From Desulfobulbus alkaliphilus (GTDB lineage Bacteria > Desulfobacterota > Desulfobulbia > Desulfobulbales > Desulfobulbaceae): a stretch of 64,000 bases of DNA. Position 1 is the stretch's first letter; every line of letters starts with the position of its first letter. Shown one piece after another: positions 1-9,253 of the stretch. A model generated the notes under the pieces. The model saw only the letters and a program-made list of their open reading frames with translations. It had not been told where the DNA came from and did not search any database. The position numbers were made by a program, and so were the translations under genes. Location of the stretch: assembly GCF_016918545.1 (NCBI RefSeq), contig NZ_JAFFQC010000003.1:164921-228920 (forward strand), read 5' to 3'.

Positions 1-132
1 ATCCAGACAGGACAGTGAGAAGAGAGATTGCAGAGGAAAATCATTCTGTTCTATATAAGGGCAAACGGTCCGTCATGTTGAGCCGGAAAAAGACCCGGAG
101 GATATGGCCGGATCGACCTTTGAAAACACCGG
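1..132 (+). other. Left window edge, no supported gene
   Basis: A reading frame is open from base 3 through base 191, entering from outside the window and running into the first repeat element. It has no recognisable motif and its last third lies inside the repeat. It could be the 3' end of a gene cut by the window edge, but nothing else supports it. Confidence 0.2.
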
Positions 133-350
133 CCCGGATCCATGAGCATTCGTCCGCGCGTCAGCTTTATGGTTCGTGGCCATGCGATTAAAGTACCCTT
201 TATCAAAAGGTTACGAGCAATGAAAATGGCGTGCCAACGGACGCCACGAAGGACGGTAGGTGACGGCATGGTACAAGAAAATCGCCGCATTTATAACCTA
301 GTTACAATAAAATAAACTCCAAACAAGATTCCTGCCGTCACGGATTCAGC
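133..350 (+). mobile_element. MITE-like element A1, full form
   Basis: First of 17 copies of one element family. It begins with a degenerate CCTGAATCCGTGA-type end and finishes with its inverted complement (TCACGGATTCAG). The left half is an imperfect inverted repeat of about 45 bp per arm around AAAGT/ACTTT; the right half is an AT-richer tail. This copy is among the most diverged. Its flanks (ACCGG/AACGG) are only near-identical, so the target duplication is uncertain. Confidence 0.8.
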
Positions 351-399
351 AACGGTACATAGCGAAAAAAATGAATCAGGACAAGGCAAACCAGCACAA

Positions 400-587
400 A
401 TGAGCAATCCAACCCCTTGACGGTGTATTCCGTCGGGGGCGGAAGCAGCCTGGCCGATCTGCCTGGGGTATTTCCCCATTGGTTTTGCCCAGGGTGTTCT
501 TGCCCAGCAAGCCAGCCTACCGGCCTGGGCGGCACGATCATCGTCGGCATGCTTTTGTACTGGCTGGCCGGATACCTTTTCACCTGA
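400..587 (+). pseudogene. azlC/azlD remnant (branched-chain amino acid exporter scar)
   Basis: One frame from the ATG at 400 has a TGA at the seventh codon, then reads like the N-terminus of AzlC (contains AAWPICLGYFPIGFA and GVLAQQA). Near 520-535 the similarity passes to another frame (GTIIVGMLLYWLAGYLF), which resembles the C-terminal membrane segment of AzlD. The simplest reading is an azlCD pair fused by a large internal deletion and further damaged by a stop and a frameshift. The closing TGA (585-587) lies inside the end of the next repeat element. Family assignment is from motif memory. Confidence 0.5.
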
Positions 588-635
588 ATCCTTGACAGCT
601 GGATACTTGTTTTGGATAACGCTCACGGATCCAGG
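583..635 (-). mobile_element. MITE-like element A2, 53-bp minimal form
   Basis: Both terminal repeats are kept (CCTGAATCC at the left, CTCACGGATCCAGG at the right) along with about 20 bp of the tail, but the hairpin half and most of the tail, including the promoter-like part, are gone. The flanks share TTTTC with a one-base offset. It is the smallest copy in the window and looks like an internal-deletion derivative. Confidence 0.7.
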
Positions 636-651
636 TTTTCTGAGAATATGC

Positions 652-1737
652 TCAATCCTTGCGCCAACCTTCGAGAAACCAGGTCGATTGCACCCCCTTG
701 CCTTTCATTGTCATCTGCATCGGAGAGGAAAAAACAAATTCGGCATGCAACAGTCGGTGCACCTCCGCCGAGACATGAATACGCATCGGTTGGGAGAGCG
801 CTTCCATCCGGGCGGCAATATTGACGGTATCGCCAAAAATGTCAAAAAGATACTTGCGGGTACCGACAATGCCGCCCACCACCGACCCGGAGTGCATACC
901 GACCCGAACCTGCCAGGACTGGGACACGTTCTGGTTACGCTCACGCAGACAGGCGACCATTTCCAGAGCGGCGGTGGCCACTGAGCGGGCATGATATCGA
1001 TTGGCCTCGGAAATGCCGGAAACAAAAAGATAAGCATCACCGATGGTTTTCATACGCTCGCAGCTATTGATCTCAACAATCCGGTCAAAAGCAGTGAACA
1101 CTTCATTCAGTTCATTGATAAGCGTTTCCGGGGACAGGGTCGCCGCTGTCGTCGTGAACTGAACGATATCAACGAAACAGACGGTAACCGCATCGTAGAG
1201 TTGCGGAGCGCAATACCCTGTTTCCATCAGCGCCCGGGCCACCCGAACCGGCAGGACATTGAGAAGGAGAGCCTCGGACTTCTGTTTTTCCGCCTCCAGC
1301 AGGCGGTTTTTCTCCTCGAGTTGCCGTTGCAAACGACAAAGCTGGAGGTGGGTATGCACCCGCGCCAGTACCTCCCCGGGCTGAAACGGCTTGGTGATAT
1401 AATCAACCCCCCCGACTGCAAAGCCCTTGAGTATATCGTCGGTATGGTCCAGAGAGGAGATGAATATCACCGGGATATCCCGGGTTGCCCCATTCTGCTT
1501 CAACAGACGGCACAGTTCCAGACCGTCCATTTCCGGCATGAGGATATCAAGCAGGATCAGATCCGGACGTTCATGGGCCAGCAACGATAAGGCCTCCTTA
1601 CCGTGGTGGGCGACACAAACCTCATACCCCTGCTTTGCAAGCAGAGTATGCAGGATTTTTCGATTGATGGCCGAATCTTCAACCAACAGGATGGTGCCCG
1701 AGCTGCGCTGCATACGGGAAAGGCCAGCGCCAACCAC
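652..1737 (-). CDS. Response regulator with class III adenylate cyclase output
   Basis: 361 residues. An N-terminal receiver domain (about 14-130; phosphoacceptor Asp64 in LLLDILMPEMDG, Lys near 116 in ITKPF) is joined by a coiled-coil linker (about 135-160) to a class III nucleotidyl cyclase domain (about 180-345). Metal-binding Asp190 and Asp234, transition-state Asn306/Arg310 and the Lys230/Asp299 pair that selects adenine are all present, so the likely product is cAMP rather than cGMP. It should act in the cytoplasm, switched by a histidine kinase that is not adjacent. The frame begins with GTG directly after the aroC TGA (TGAGTG); an ATG nine codons in (1713) is an alternative start. Cyclase assignment is firm, input signal unknown. 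Confidence 0.92.
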   Translation of the reverse strand: MVGAGLSRMQRSSGTILLVEDSAINRKILHTLLAKQGYEVCVAHHGKEALSLLAHERPDLILLDILMPEMDGLELCRLLKQNGATRDIPVIFISSLDHTDDILKGFAVGGVDYITKPFQPGEVLARVHTHLQLCRLQRQLEEKNRLLEAEKQKSEALLLNVLPVRVARALMETGYCAPQLYDAVTVCFVDIVQFTTTAATLSPETLINELNEVFTAFDRIVEINSCERMKTIGDAYLFVSGISEANRYHARSVATAALEMVACLRERNQNVSQSWQVRVGMHSGSVVGGIVGTRKYLFDIFGDTVNIAARMEALSQPMRIHVSAEVHRLLHAEFVFSSPMQMTMKGKGVQSTWFLEGWRKD

Positions 1738-2832
1738 TCAAACCGGCCTGATGTCGCGGTGAACCCGCTGACACAGGGTCAAATCCATGAGCACCAATGC
1801 AGCCATGGATTCGACTATGGGCACCGCCCGCGGCGCCACGCAGGGATCATGTCGCCCCTTGGCTGCCAGGGTCACCTCCATGCCATCGACGTCAGCGGTT
1901 TTCTGTTCCAGGCCGATGGTGGCCACCGGCTTGAAGGCTACCCGGAAAACTATGGCTTCCCCATTGCTGATGCCACCCTGGACACCACCGCTGAAATTTG
2001 TCCGGGTACCGAGCACATCCCCTTTGCCGACAAAAGGGTCATTGTGCTGACTGCCGAGCATGCGGGTACCGGCAAAACCGGACCCGATATCAAAACCCTT
2101 ACTGGCGGGCAGGGACAGCATAGCCTGGGCCAGCCTGGCCTCGATTTTATCGAAAACAGGCTCGCCCAGGCCGATGGGAACTCCGCGGCAGACACAGGTG
2201 AGTATACCGCCGGTGGAATCCTTGGCGGCCTGAACTTCACGGATCAAGGTCTGCATCCGGACAGCGGTGTCTGCATCCGGGCAGCGAACCGCTGTGGCAT
2301 CCACCGCGGTCCTGCTGACTTTGCCGACGTCAATCTCCGGGGCCTCAACGTCGCCGACGGCGCTCACCCAGGCCACGATTTCAGTCCCATAGGTCTGCCG
2401 CAACCATTTTTCCGCGATGGCCCCGGCAGCCACACGGCCGATGGTCTCGCGGGCGCTGGACCGTCCGCCACCGCTCGAGGCCCGGATACCGTATTTCATC
2501 TGGTAGGTGTAATCGGCGTGGGAGGGCCGCGGCACCCGGCTCATTTCCCCGTAATCCTGGGGCCGTTGATCTTTATTGTTGACCAGCAGCATGATCGGTG
2601 TGCCCAGTGTACGGCCGAACTCGGTCCCGGAATAAATGATCACCTGATCCGATTCCTGCCTGGGGGTGGTCAGTTCACTTTGTCCCGGCCGCCGCCGTGA
2701 CAATTGAGGCTGGATATCGGCCTCGGTGAGTTCAAGTCCCGGTGGGCACCCGTCGACAATGGCCCCGACGCCCTTGCAATGTGATTCTCCAAATGTCGTC
2801 ACCCGATACAGGGTCCCAAGCGTACTGGACAT
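1738..2832 (-). CDS. aroC: Chorismate synthase
   Basis: 364 residues, the usual length. It converts 5-enolpyruvylshikimate-3-phosphate to chorismate, the last shared step of aromatic amino acid, folate and quinone synthesis, using reduced FMN in the cytoplasm. Family signatures are clear: [20 protein letters not shown] near the start, [11 protein letters not shown] in the middle and GGISNG further on. The ATG at 2832 is chosen because GGAGG lies about 8 bases upstream and the protein then starts [18 protein letters not shown] as in the family. Upstream in-frame codons are not conserved. It is followed with no gap by the receiver-cyclase gene, so the two are probably co-transcribed. Confidence 0.97.
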   Translation of the reverse strand: MSSTLGTLYRVTTFGESHCKGVGAIVDGCPPGLELTEADIQPQLSRRRPGQSELTTPRQESDQVIIYSGTEFGRTLGTPIMLLVNNKDQRPQDYGEMSRVPRPSHADYTYQMKYGIRASSGGGRSSARETIGRVAAGAIAEKWLRQTYGTEIVAWVSAVGDVEAPEIDVGKVSRTAVDATAVRCPDADTAVRMQTLIREVQAAKDSTGGILTCVCRGVPIGLGEPVFDKIEARLAQAMLSLPASKGFDIGSGFAGTRMLGSQHNDPFVGKGDVLGTRTNFSGGVQGGISNGEAIVFRVAFKPVATIGLEQKTADVDGMEVTLAAKGRHDPCVAPRAVPIVESMAALVLMDLTLCQRVHRDIRPV

Positions 2833-2935
2833 GACCGCCCTCCTCAATGCATTCCCGGTTTCCAGGCTATTCCAGGCTATGTAAATGTTTCCTTGCACTT
2901 CGTGACAGGCGCCTTCCCTGGCTGGCCCCGTCATC

Positions 2936-3004
2936 AACGATCACAGGCACTCCATCGTGACCCGGTCGCGGCGGCCCGCCCAAAGGGCTGCAGCGGCCAA
3001 CCAC
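2936..3004. repeat. Partial copy of inverted-repeat element B
   Basis: About 70 bp sharing the CGATCACAGGCAC-CCATC end and the internal AAGGGCT--AGCGG-CAACC block with the complete element at 47636-47743. The second terminal repeat is not recognisable here, so this looks like a decayed or truncated copy. It lies between aroC and the epimerase gene. Confidence 0.45.
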
Positions 3005-3072
3005 CGCTCAACAACCCCGAAGCGTCCGAGACTTCTTACACCCAGGGTTCAGTCACGCACAGCCAGCAGACG

Positions 3073-4104
3073 TCACGAGCTGAACCGGTGCATATACCAG
3101 GCAGCGGCCTGGTCGAGTCCGGATCGCAGCGAATACCGGGGCTTATACCCGAGGAGCTGCTCGGCTTTGCCGATATCGGCCAGGGAGTGACGGACATCGC
3201 CGGCGCGAAAATCACGATAGACCGGCTGCACTTCCCTGGCGGCCGGAACCCGCTCAGCCACCCGATCCCGGATCAGGGTGAAAAGTTCATTGAGGCTGGA
3301 CCGCTCGCCAAAGGCCACATTGTAGACCTGATCGGCAGCAGCATCACCAGCGGTGGCAGCAAGGATGTTGGCCTGCACACAGTTATCGACAAAACAGAAA
3401 TCACGGCTGGTTTCACCGTCGCCATTGATAAAGACCGGCTCGCCCTTGAGCAGGCCGGCAAACCACCTGGGAATCACCGCGGCATAAGCCCCTTCCGGGT
3501 CCTGCCGCTGCCCGAAGATATTGAAATACCGCAGACCAACGCTTTTGAATCCATAAGTTCGGGCGAACACCGCGGCGTACAGTTCGTTGACCAGTTTAGT
3601 CACCGCATAGGGAGACAGCGGATGACCGATCTTTTCCTCGACCTTGGGCAGACCGGGATGATCGCCGTAGGTGGAACTGGAGGCGGCATAAACAAACCGG
3701 TGTACCCGAGCGTCTCGCGCAGCCACGAGTATGTGGAGAAAACCGGTGCTGTTGTTTTCATTGGTATTGATCGGGTCTTCAATGGAGCGAGGTACCGAGC
3801 CGAGGGCCGCCTGATGGAGAACATAGTCCACCCCCTGGCAGGCCTGGTGACAAACAGTCAACTCACGGATATCCCCCTTGATACAGTGAAACTTCTTCCA
3901 GGCCTCCATCCCGACCCGATGCCGGACTTCATCGAGATTATGCTGATACCCGGTGGAAAAATTATCCAGCCCCACGACCCGCTGCCCCAACTGCAGCAGG
4001 GTTTCCAGCAGATTGGAGCCGATAAAACCGGCTACACCGGTAACCAGCCAGGTGCAGGGATTGCGCAGAAGCTGCTCTTGCCGTTGTTCATATGCATCAT
4101 CCAT
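3073..4104 (-). CDS. NAD-dependent UDP-hexose 4-epimerase, WbpP/TviC-like
   Basis: 343 residues, extended short-chain dehydrogenase/reductase. The Rossmann motif GVAGFIGSN is near residue 23, the catalytic Ser in ASSSTYG and the YAVTK Tyr-x3-Lys pair follow, and [12 protein letters not shown] is the region seen in UDP-GlcNAc 4-epimerases of the WbpP/TviC type. It probably interconverts UDP-GlcNAc and UDP-GalNAc (or the uronates) for surface polysaccharide. The N-terminal extension before the Rossmann fold is about 20 residues, as in WbpP. ATG 4104 has GGGGGA upstream; the longer upstream frame lacks family similarity. It is divergent from dinB, and no polysaccharide cluster is adjacent. Substrate is inferred. 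Confidence 0.85.
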   Translation of the reverse strand: MDDAYEQRQEQLLRNPCTWLVTGVAGFIGSNLLETLLQLGQRVVGLDNFSTGYQHNLDEVRHRVGMEAWKKFHCIKGDIRELTVCHQACQGVDYVLHQAALGSVPRSIEDPINTNENNSTGFLHILVAARDARVHRFVYAASSSTYGDHPGLPKVEEKIGHPLSPYAVTKLVNELYAAVFARTYGFKSVGLRYFNIFGQRQDPEGAYAAVIPRWFAGLLKGEPVFINGDGETSRDFCFVDNCVQANILAATAGDAAADQVYNVAFGERSSLNELFTLIRDRVAERVPAAREVQPVYRDFRAGDVRHSLADIGKAEQLLGYKPRYSLRSGLDQAAAWYMHRFSS

Positions 4105-4134
4105 TTTTACCGTTCCCCCACCCTTTGCTTTATT

Positions 4135-4150
4135 GTACACTGCGCAGTAC
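4135..4150. promoter_or_regulatory. Imperfect palindrome in the dinB/epimerase divergent region
   Basis: GTACACTGCGCAGTAC is nearly self-complementary with a perfect ACTGCGCAGT core and sits about 100 bases before the dinB start. It might be an operator, for example for an SOS regulator, but it is not the classic LexA box of enterobacteria. Confidence 0.25.
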
Positions 4151-4247
4151 TTTTTCTCAGTCCAACTGGCCGGATAATAGCCGCCCCAGCCGCCGGCGTC
4201 AATGTCCAACACCTATACGCAAACGCCTGCCAACGCGTTGAGCTCCC

Positions 4248-5342
4248 ATGCCTCAATCCCGGAAAATCATCCACATCGACATGGACGCATTTTTTGCGTC
4301 GATCGAACAACTCGACCACCCGGAACTACGGCGGCGGCCCCTGATCGTTGGCGGCGATCCCGACGGGCGGGGTGTGGTGGCTGCCTGCTCCTACGAGGCT
4401 CGAACCTTCGGTATCCATTCCGCCATGCCCTGCAGCCGAGCCCGGCGTCTCTGCCCGCAGGCGGTTTTTGTCAGACCGCGGATGGCGCGCTATCAAGAAA
4501 TCTCCCGGAGAATCATGACCCTTTTCCGGGAATACACCGATCTGGTGGAACCCCTCTCCGTTGATGAAGCCTTTCTTGATGTCACCGTTAATCCGCGCGC
4601 AGAACCCTCAGCCACCCGAATTGCCGAAAGCCTGCGCCACACGATCCGCGCCACTACCGGATTGACTGCCTCAGCCGGTGTTTCCTACAACAAGTTTCTC
4701 GCTAAAATCGCCTCCGGCCAAAACAAGCCGGACGGGCTCACCGTCATTCCACCCGACCGGGCCCAGGCCTTCATTGCTACCCTGCCGATTGGCAATTTTT
4801 ACGGTGTGGGCAAGGTCACGGAAAAAAAAATGCGGCGTCTGGGGATTCATACAGGCCGTGACCTTCTCCGTTTTTCCCGCCAGCAACTGATCGAACTGTT
4901 CGGCAAGATTGGGTCGTTTTATTACCATATCGCTCGTGGTTTGGATACCCGCCCGGTGGAACCGGTTCGCGTGCGCAAATCCATTGGCGCGGAAACCACC
5001 CTGGCTGAGGATCTGCTTGTTTTCGAGCAGATCCTGGCCGTTGTTGTTGACCAGGTCCATCGAGTGGCCACGGTCCTGAAGGAAAAACAGATCGGGGCCC
5101 GTACTCTGACGCTCAAGATCCGCTACAGCGATTTCACCACCATTACCCGCTCCAGCACTGTGCTCACAGGATTCTTCACCGCCGAAGACATGCTGGCCCG
5201 GCTGCCGCGGCTCCTGGCCGCCACCGAGGCCGGACACCGGCGGATCCGCCTGCTGGGGATCAGCGTCTCTCAGCTGTTGGGAATGCAGGAGGGTCGAAGA
5301 AAAAGGCCTGTCCAACTCTCACTGCCCTTCTCAACCGGCTGA
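4248..5342 (+). CDS. dinB: DNA polymerase IV (translesion, Y family)
   Basis: 364 residues, typical length. The palm starts with IIHIDMDAFFASIE (metal-binding Asp) and continues with SVDEAFLDVT (catalytic Asp-Glu) and ASAGVSYNKFLAKIASG. A helix-hairpin-helix thumb and the little-finger domain follow. The C-terminus ends in QLSLPF, a good match to the beta-clamp binding motif QL-x-L-F, so the enzyme should be recruited to the sliding clamp for error-prone bypass of lesions. It is transcribed divergently from the epimerase gene. The ATG at 4248 gives the standard N-terminus. Confidence 0.96.
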   Translation: MPQSRKIIHIDMDAFFASIEQLDHPELRRRPLIVGGDPDGRGVVAACSYEARTFGIHSAMPCSRARRLCPQAVFVRPRMARYQEISRRIMTLFREYTDLVEPLSVDEAFLDVTVNPRAEPSATRIAESLRHTIRATTGLTASAGVSYNKFLAKIASGQNKPDGLTVIPPDRAQAFIATLPIGNFYGVGKVTEKKMRRLGIHTGRDLLRFSRQQLIELFGKIGSFYYHIARGLDTRPVEPVRVRKSIGAETTLAEDLLVFEQILAVVVDQVHRVATVLKEKQIGARTLTLKIRYSDFTTITRSSTVLTGFFTAEDMLARLPRLLAATEAGHRRIRLLGISVSQLLGMQEGRRKRPVQLSLPFSTG

Positions 5343-5457
5343 CCATGTTTCGAAGGAAAGAAGGACATCCTGAAAACAAGGATCTTGATGTGTTTTCTTT
5401 TTGCCTGGTGTACTGTTGAGTCCATGTACCTCCAATCTTTCCTCCGGCAAGGAGTAT

Positions 5458-5856
5458 ATGGGCGTGCGCATGCCTGAGTCATCTGCACAGGCACCCCTGG
5501 TGGTAGCGGGTGGGGGTGCTGCCGGTCAGGCAGCTTTCCGTGGAGCAGAGGTTATCCTCCTGGAAAAAAAGCGCTGCCCTGGTCGCAAACTTCGCATCAC
5601 CGGCAAAGGGCGCCGCAACCTGAGCAATGTGCTCTCTTTGCCTGATTTTACTGAGCATTTCGGCACAACCGGCCCTTTTTTCCACCACGCTTTCCATTAC
5701 TTTTCCACCCCGGATCTGCTCGAGTTTTTTCGCACCCGAGGGCTGGATGTGATCAGCGAACGTGGCGGCAGGAACTTCCCCGCATCAGGCAAAGCCACAG
5801 ACGTGCAGACGGTTTTCGAATCCGCCGCCCGCCACGCAGCCCAACAACACAGCTGA
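5458..5856 (+). pseudogene. Truncated HI0933/YhiN-type flavoprotein
   Basis: Readable for about 130 codons against roughly 400 in the family. It has the FAD-binding start (VVAGGGAAG) and the family hallmark CPGRKLRITGKGR-NLSN, but about ten residues are missing between the dinucleotide-binding glycines and GAEVILLEKK, the conserved Cys of GKGRCNL is Arg, and the frame stops after the first third. The next gene begins two bases after the stop, so the 3' two thirds have been deleted. An AAGGAG lies only 3 bases before the ATG. Most likely non-functional. Confidence 0.75.
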
Positions 5857-5857
5857 T

Positions 5858-7606
5858 ATGTTTCTTCCTGCCACCCGAGAGGAGATGGACCGCCTGGCCT
5901 GGCCGCGGCTCGACGTCATCCTGGTCACCGGCGATGCCTATATCGACTCACCCTTCATTGGGGTGGCGATGATCGGAAAAATTCTCCTCCATCAAGGTTT
6001 TCGGGTCGGAATCATCGCCCAGCCGAACCCACAAACACCAGCTGATATTACCCGTCTCGGTGAACCACGGCTGTTCTGGGGTATTACCAGCGGCTCCATT
6101 GATTCCATGGTCGCCAACCGCACTGCGTCCGGCCGCCGCCGTAAAAGTGATGATTATACTCCAGGCGGCTTCAACAACCGTCGTCCGGATCGGGCCGTGA
6201 TCGCCTACGCCAACCTGATCCGCCGACACTTCAAGCAGACTGTTCCCCTGGTTCTCGGCGGCCTTGAGGCCAGCCTGCGACGTCTCGCCCATTACGACTA
6301 TTGGCAAAACCGGGTGCGGCGCTCAATTCTCTTTGACGCCAAGGCCGATTATCTGCTCTACGGCATGGCCGACCGGTCGGTGGTCGAACTGGCGCGGTCC
6401 CTGGCTGCAGGACAATCTCCCAACCGAATCCGTGGACTCTGCTATGCGGCATCGGAACCGCCGGCAGAAGCACTGCTGCTTCCAGCCGCAACACAAACTG
6501 CGGCCGACAAGGCAGCCTTCATAACTATGTTTCGGACCTTTTACGAAAACAACGATCCTGTCACCGCCAGAACACTGGTGCAACAGCAGGACAGCCGCTT
6601 TCTGGTCCACAATCCGCCCCAGCCGCCTCTGTCCACCGAAGAACTCGACACTGTACACGGGCTTGTGTTCACCCGGGATCTTCACCCCCGCGACCGGCTC
6701 CTGGGGCAGGTTCGCGCACTCGATACCATTCGTTTTGCCCTGACCACCCATCGCGGTTGTTACGGCGAATGTGCCTTCTGCGCCATTGCAGTCCATCAAG
6801 GGCGAACCATTCAGCAGCGCAGTGTGGCATCGCTCGTGGCAGAGGCGGAGACACTCACCCAGCATGCCGCTTTTAAAGGGACCATTGTCGATGTCGGTGG
6901 GCCGACCGCGAACATGTATGGATTTGAATGTGCCAGAAAAGAACACCATGGCGCCTGCCGGGACAAACGCTGCCTTTTTCCGGAGGTCTGCCCGGGACTC
7001 AAGGTCAACCACGCGCCCCTGACGACCCTGCTGAGACGATTACGCGCGCTTCCCAAGGTCAAAAAAATCGCTGTGGCCTCTGGGATCCGTTACGACCTGA
7101 TCCTCGCCGACAGAAAAAACGGCCGCTCCTACCTGCGTGAACTCGTCCGCCATCATATCTCCGGACAAATGAAGATCGCCCCGGAACACTGCACTGCCTC
7201 GGTCCTGACGGTCATGGGCAAGCCGGGCACGGACAGCCTGCTTCAGTTTCGAAAATTATTCAACCAGTTGAATAAGGAAGAAGGCCTGGAGCAATTTCTG
7301 ACCTATTACCTGATCGCCGCTCATCCAGGCTGCACCCTGGAGGCCATGCGGGAGCTGCGTGCCTTTTGCCGCCGCGAACTTCATCACCAGCCCCGCCAGG
7401 TCCAATTGTTTACTCCCACGCCCTGCACCTGGTCCACCCTGATGTACTGGACAGAGGTTGATCCCCGTAATGGACAACCCTGTTTTGTGGAAAAAACAGT
7501 CCAGGGAAGGGAGCAGCAAAAGGCTGTGCTCGCTCCGGCTGTTGCTGGAAAATCAGGTCGGCCATCCAGCATCTCAGCCGGTGGCCCCAAGGGAAAAGGA
7601 CGGTGA
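5858..7606 (+). CDS. YgiQ family radical SAM protein
   Basis: 582 residues. The N-terminus (MFLPATREEMD-, DVILVTGDAYIDSPFIG) and the radical SAM Cys motif in THRGCYGECAFCAIAVHQG (Cys-x3-Cys-x2-Cys) are diagnostic for the YgiQ/UPF0313 family; a second Cys group occurs at CRDKRCLFPEVCPG. The family binds a 4Fe-4S cluster and SAM; its substrate is not established. It is somewhat shorter than many members at the C-terminus, which ends in a Gly/Ser/Lys-rich tail. The ATG at 5858 is chosen because MFLPATREEM is the conserved family start; upstream codons overlap the flavoprotein remnant. No good Shine-Dalgarno sequence is visible. Confidence 0.93.
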   Translation: MFLPATREEMDRLAWPRLDVILVTGDAYIDSPFIGVAMIGKILLHQGFRVGIIAQPNPQTPADITRLGEPRLFWGITSGSIDSMVANRTASGRRRKSDDYTPGGFNNRRPDRAVIAYANLIRRHFKQTVPLVLGGLEASLRRLAHYDYWQNRVRRSILFDAKADYLLYGMADRSVVELARSLAAGQSPNRIRGLCYAASEPPAEALLLPAATQTAADKAAFITMFRTFYENNDPVTARTLVQQQDSRFLVHNPPQPPLSTEELDTVHGLVFTRDLHPRDRLLGQVRALDTIRFALTTHRGCYGECAFCAIAVHQGRTIQQRSVASLVAEAETLTQHAAFKGTIVDVGGPTANMYGFECARKEHHGACRDKRCLFPEVCPGLKVNHAPLTTLLRRLRALPKVKKIAVASGIRYDLILADRKNGRSYLRELVRHHISGQMKIAPEHCTASVLTVMGKPGTDSLLQFRKLFNQLNKEEGLEQFLTYYLIAAHPGCTLEAMRELRAFCRRELHHQPRQVQLFTPTPCTWSTLMYWTEVDPRNGQPCFVEKTVQGREQQKAVLAPAVAGKSGRPSSISAGGPKGKGR

Positions 7607-7620
7607 ACATCGCCTCTTCT

Positions 7621-7837
7621 CCTGGATCCATGAACGTTCGTCCGTGCTTCAGTTTTATTGTCTTTACCCGTTCGATGAAAGGAGACTTTATTGAACGGTA
7701 CGGGCAATGAAGATGGCGTGGGAACGGACGCCCCGAAGGGCGGCTGGTGAAGTTTATCATCAAGGATGATACTGCAATTATAACCCTATTAAAGCAAGAT
7801 ATACCCAAAGCAAGCATCCAGCCGTTACGGATTCAGC
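7621..7837 (+). mobile_element. MITE-like element A3, full form
   Basis: Starts CCTGGATCCATGA and ends GTTACGGATTCAGC. Both flanks carry TCTTCT directly outside the ends, a 6-bp target duplication. The tail points toward the HAD gene downstream, but the -35 part of its promoter-like sequence is altered here. Confidence 0.88.
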
Positions 7838-7990
7838 TCTTCTTTCCGCGCAACCGGCTTAAGGAGCGGGAATTTCTGCCACAACCTCGGCAGAAAAGAG
7901 AATCTGCCATCGTTCCGCCCCACTTTTTTAGATACTTCATGCATTCTTTGCCTGTTTATCGTATATAATCGGTCACAAACAAGCTTACCC

Positions 7991-8017
7991 GTGACCGCTT
8001 ACACGAAGGAGCGTGAT
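7991..8017. repeat. End fragment resembling element B flank
   Basis: GTGACCG-TTACA followed by AGGAGCGTGAT recurs at 47732-47759, at the right end and flank of element B. It overlaps possible upstream starts of the HAD gene, so a start this far upstream would take its codons from the repeat. Confidence 0.35.
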
Positions 8018-8107
8018 GCAGTATACGGGTACAAAATCCGGTCGGTTACGATCACCAGGCGCCTTCGTTCCCTCGATCCGGAAGAATCTTTGCGCGAACC
8101 ACTCAAC

Positions 8108-9196
8108 ATGAAACCACGACAGAACGAGATGCACCGGCAGCCAGCCGATTCCATCAGCGAACCACGTAACTGGCACCCGGGCAATCTCTCCACGATTCGC
8201 GGCACCATTCAGGAACATATTCTCGGCAGCGGCCGGCAGGAAGCCGTCGCCGTGTTTGACTTCGACAATACCTGTATTTTCCGTGATGTCGGTCAGGCCG
8301 TGTTTCGCTACCAGATGCTCCATCTGCGCTACCGGATTCCTCCCGGCGCCTTCGCCGCCCTGCTCCCTGATCGGGAAATCCACCTGACAGGGCGACCTCT
8401 GGCGGTCATCACCACCGCCCTGATCGATGCCTATGAGTACCTCTGGGCGTTCATAGGCTCCGGGGAGCAGGACAAAGCCCGATTGACAACCGAATACCGG
8501 CTGTTCACCACCCTGTTGCTCTGGTTCGCCGATCAGGCTCGCCGCGATGAACGTCTGGGGCCTTCGTATGTGTTGCCGTTTATGGGCAAAATGCTGGCCG
8601 GACACAGCCTGACCGATCTGCGTGCCCTGGCAAGGGAAGTCCTGACCGCGACCACGGCAGAGCCCTTGACCAAGCAGACTCTCACCATGGATCTGCCGGC
8701 TCCGCTGGGTCACATCGCAGCCAGCTATTCCCAGGGGTTGCACGCCCACCGGGAAATGGACGACCTGATGCGCATGCTCGCCCAGGCAGGTATTGACAGT
8801 TACGTCATCTCAGCCAGCACCGAATGGCTGGTCGCGGAGGCAATACAGCAGCTCGGCTTTCCGGTACCCGAAGAACGTATCTTCGGCATCCGAGTCCGCA
8901 TCGATGACCAGGGCCTGCTCACCGCTGACAACGTTGCCGATTACCCCGTCACCTTCCGTGAAGGCAAGGCGGAAATTATCCGTCGCTTCATCGCCAGGCC
9001 ACTGATTCTGGTCGCCGGTGACGCCGATACCGACTATGAGATGCTCACCCTGCCGGATGTTCCGGTCCGCATTCTCATCAACCGCAATCAACCTGGCCTG
9101 ATCAGCTCCTTGTATCAGGATCCCCGCATACTACTGCAGGGACTGGATCTGCGCAGTGGTCGTTTCCGACCCCATCGGGAATCCATCCCCGCCTGA
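8108..9196 (+). CDS. HAD-superfamily phosphatase, phosphoserine phosphatase-like
   Basis: 362 residues from this start. HAD motif I is VAVFDFDNTCIF (nucleophile Asp and acid/base Asp), motif II is the Ser in YVISASTEW, motif III is a Lys near FREGKAEII and motif IV is VAGDADTDYEM. A large helical cap lies between motifs I and II (about 150 residues), as in phosphoserine/phosphorylcholine phosphatase-like members. No signal peptide is seen, so it is probably cytoplasmic. The substrate cannot be told from sequence. The start is uncertain: the frame is open back to 7991, but the first codons there overlap repeat sequence; ATGs at 8108 and 8129 are the first outside it. No strong ribosome site precedes either. 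Confidence 0.8.
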   Translation: MKPRQNEMHRQPADSISEPRNWHPGNLSTIRGTIQEHILGSGRQEAVAVFDFDNTCIFRDVGQAVFRYQMLHLRYRIPPGAFAALLPDREIHLTGRPLAVITTALIDAYEYLWAFIGSGEQDKARLTTEYRLFTTLLLWFADQARRDERLGPSYVLPFMGKMLAGHSLTDLRALAREVLTATTAEPLTKQTLTMDLPAPLGHIAASYSQGLHAHREMDDLMRMLAQAGIDSYVISASTEWLVAEAIQQLGFPVPEERIFGIRVRIDDQGLLTADNVADYPVTFREGKAEIIRRFIARPLILVAGDADTDYEMLTLPDVPVRILINRNQPGLISSLYQDPRILLQGLDLRSGRFRPHRESIPA

Positions 9197-9253
9197 TTTG
9201 CCCCGCTTTATATCCACGGTGACCTGCCATGCGGGAAAAGCGTTTTCTGGATT

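Noticed and set aside
5343..5400. Intrinsic terminator after dinB
   Set aside because: A short ATCCT/AGGAT stem is followed at a distance by a T-rich stretch, but the stem is only 5-6 bp and the spacing to the T-run is poor.
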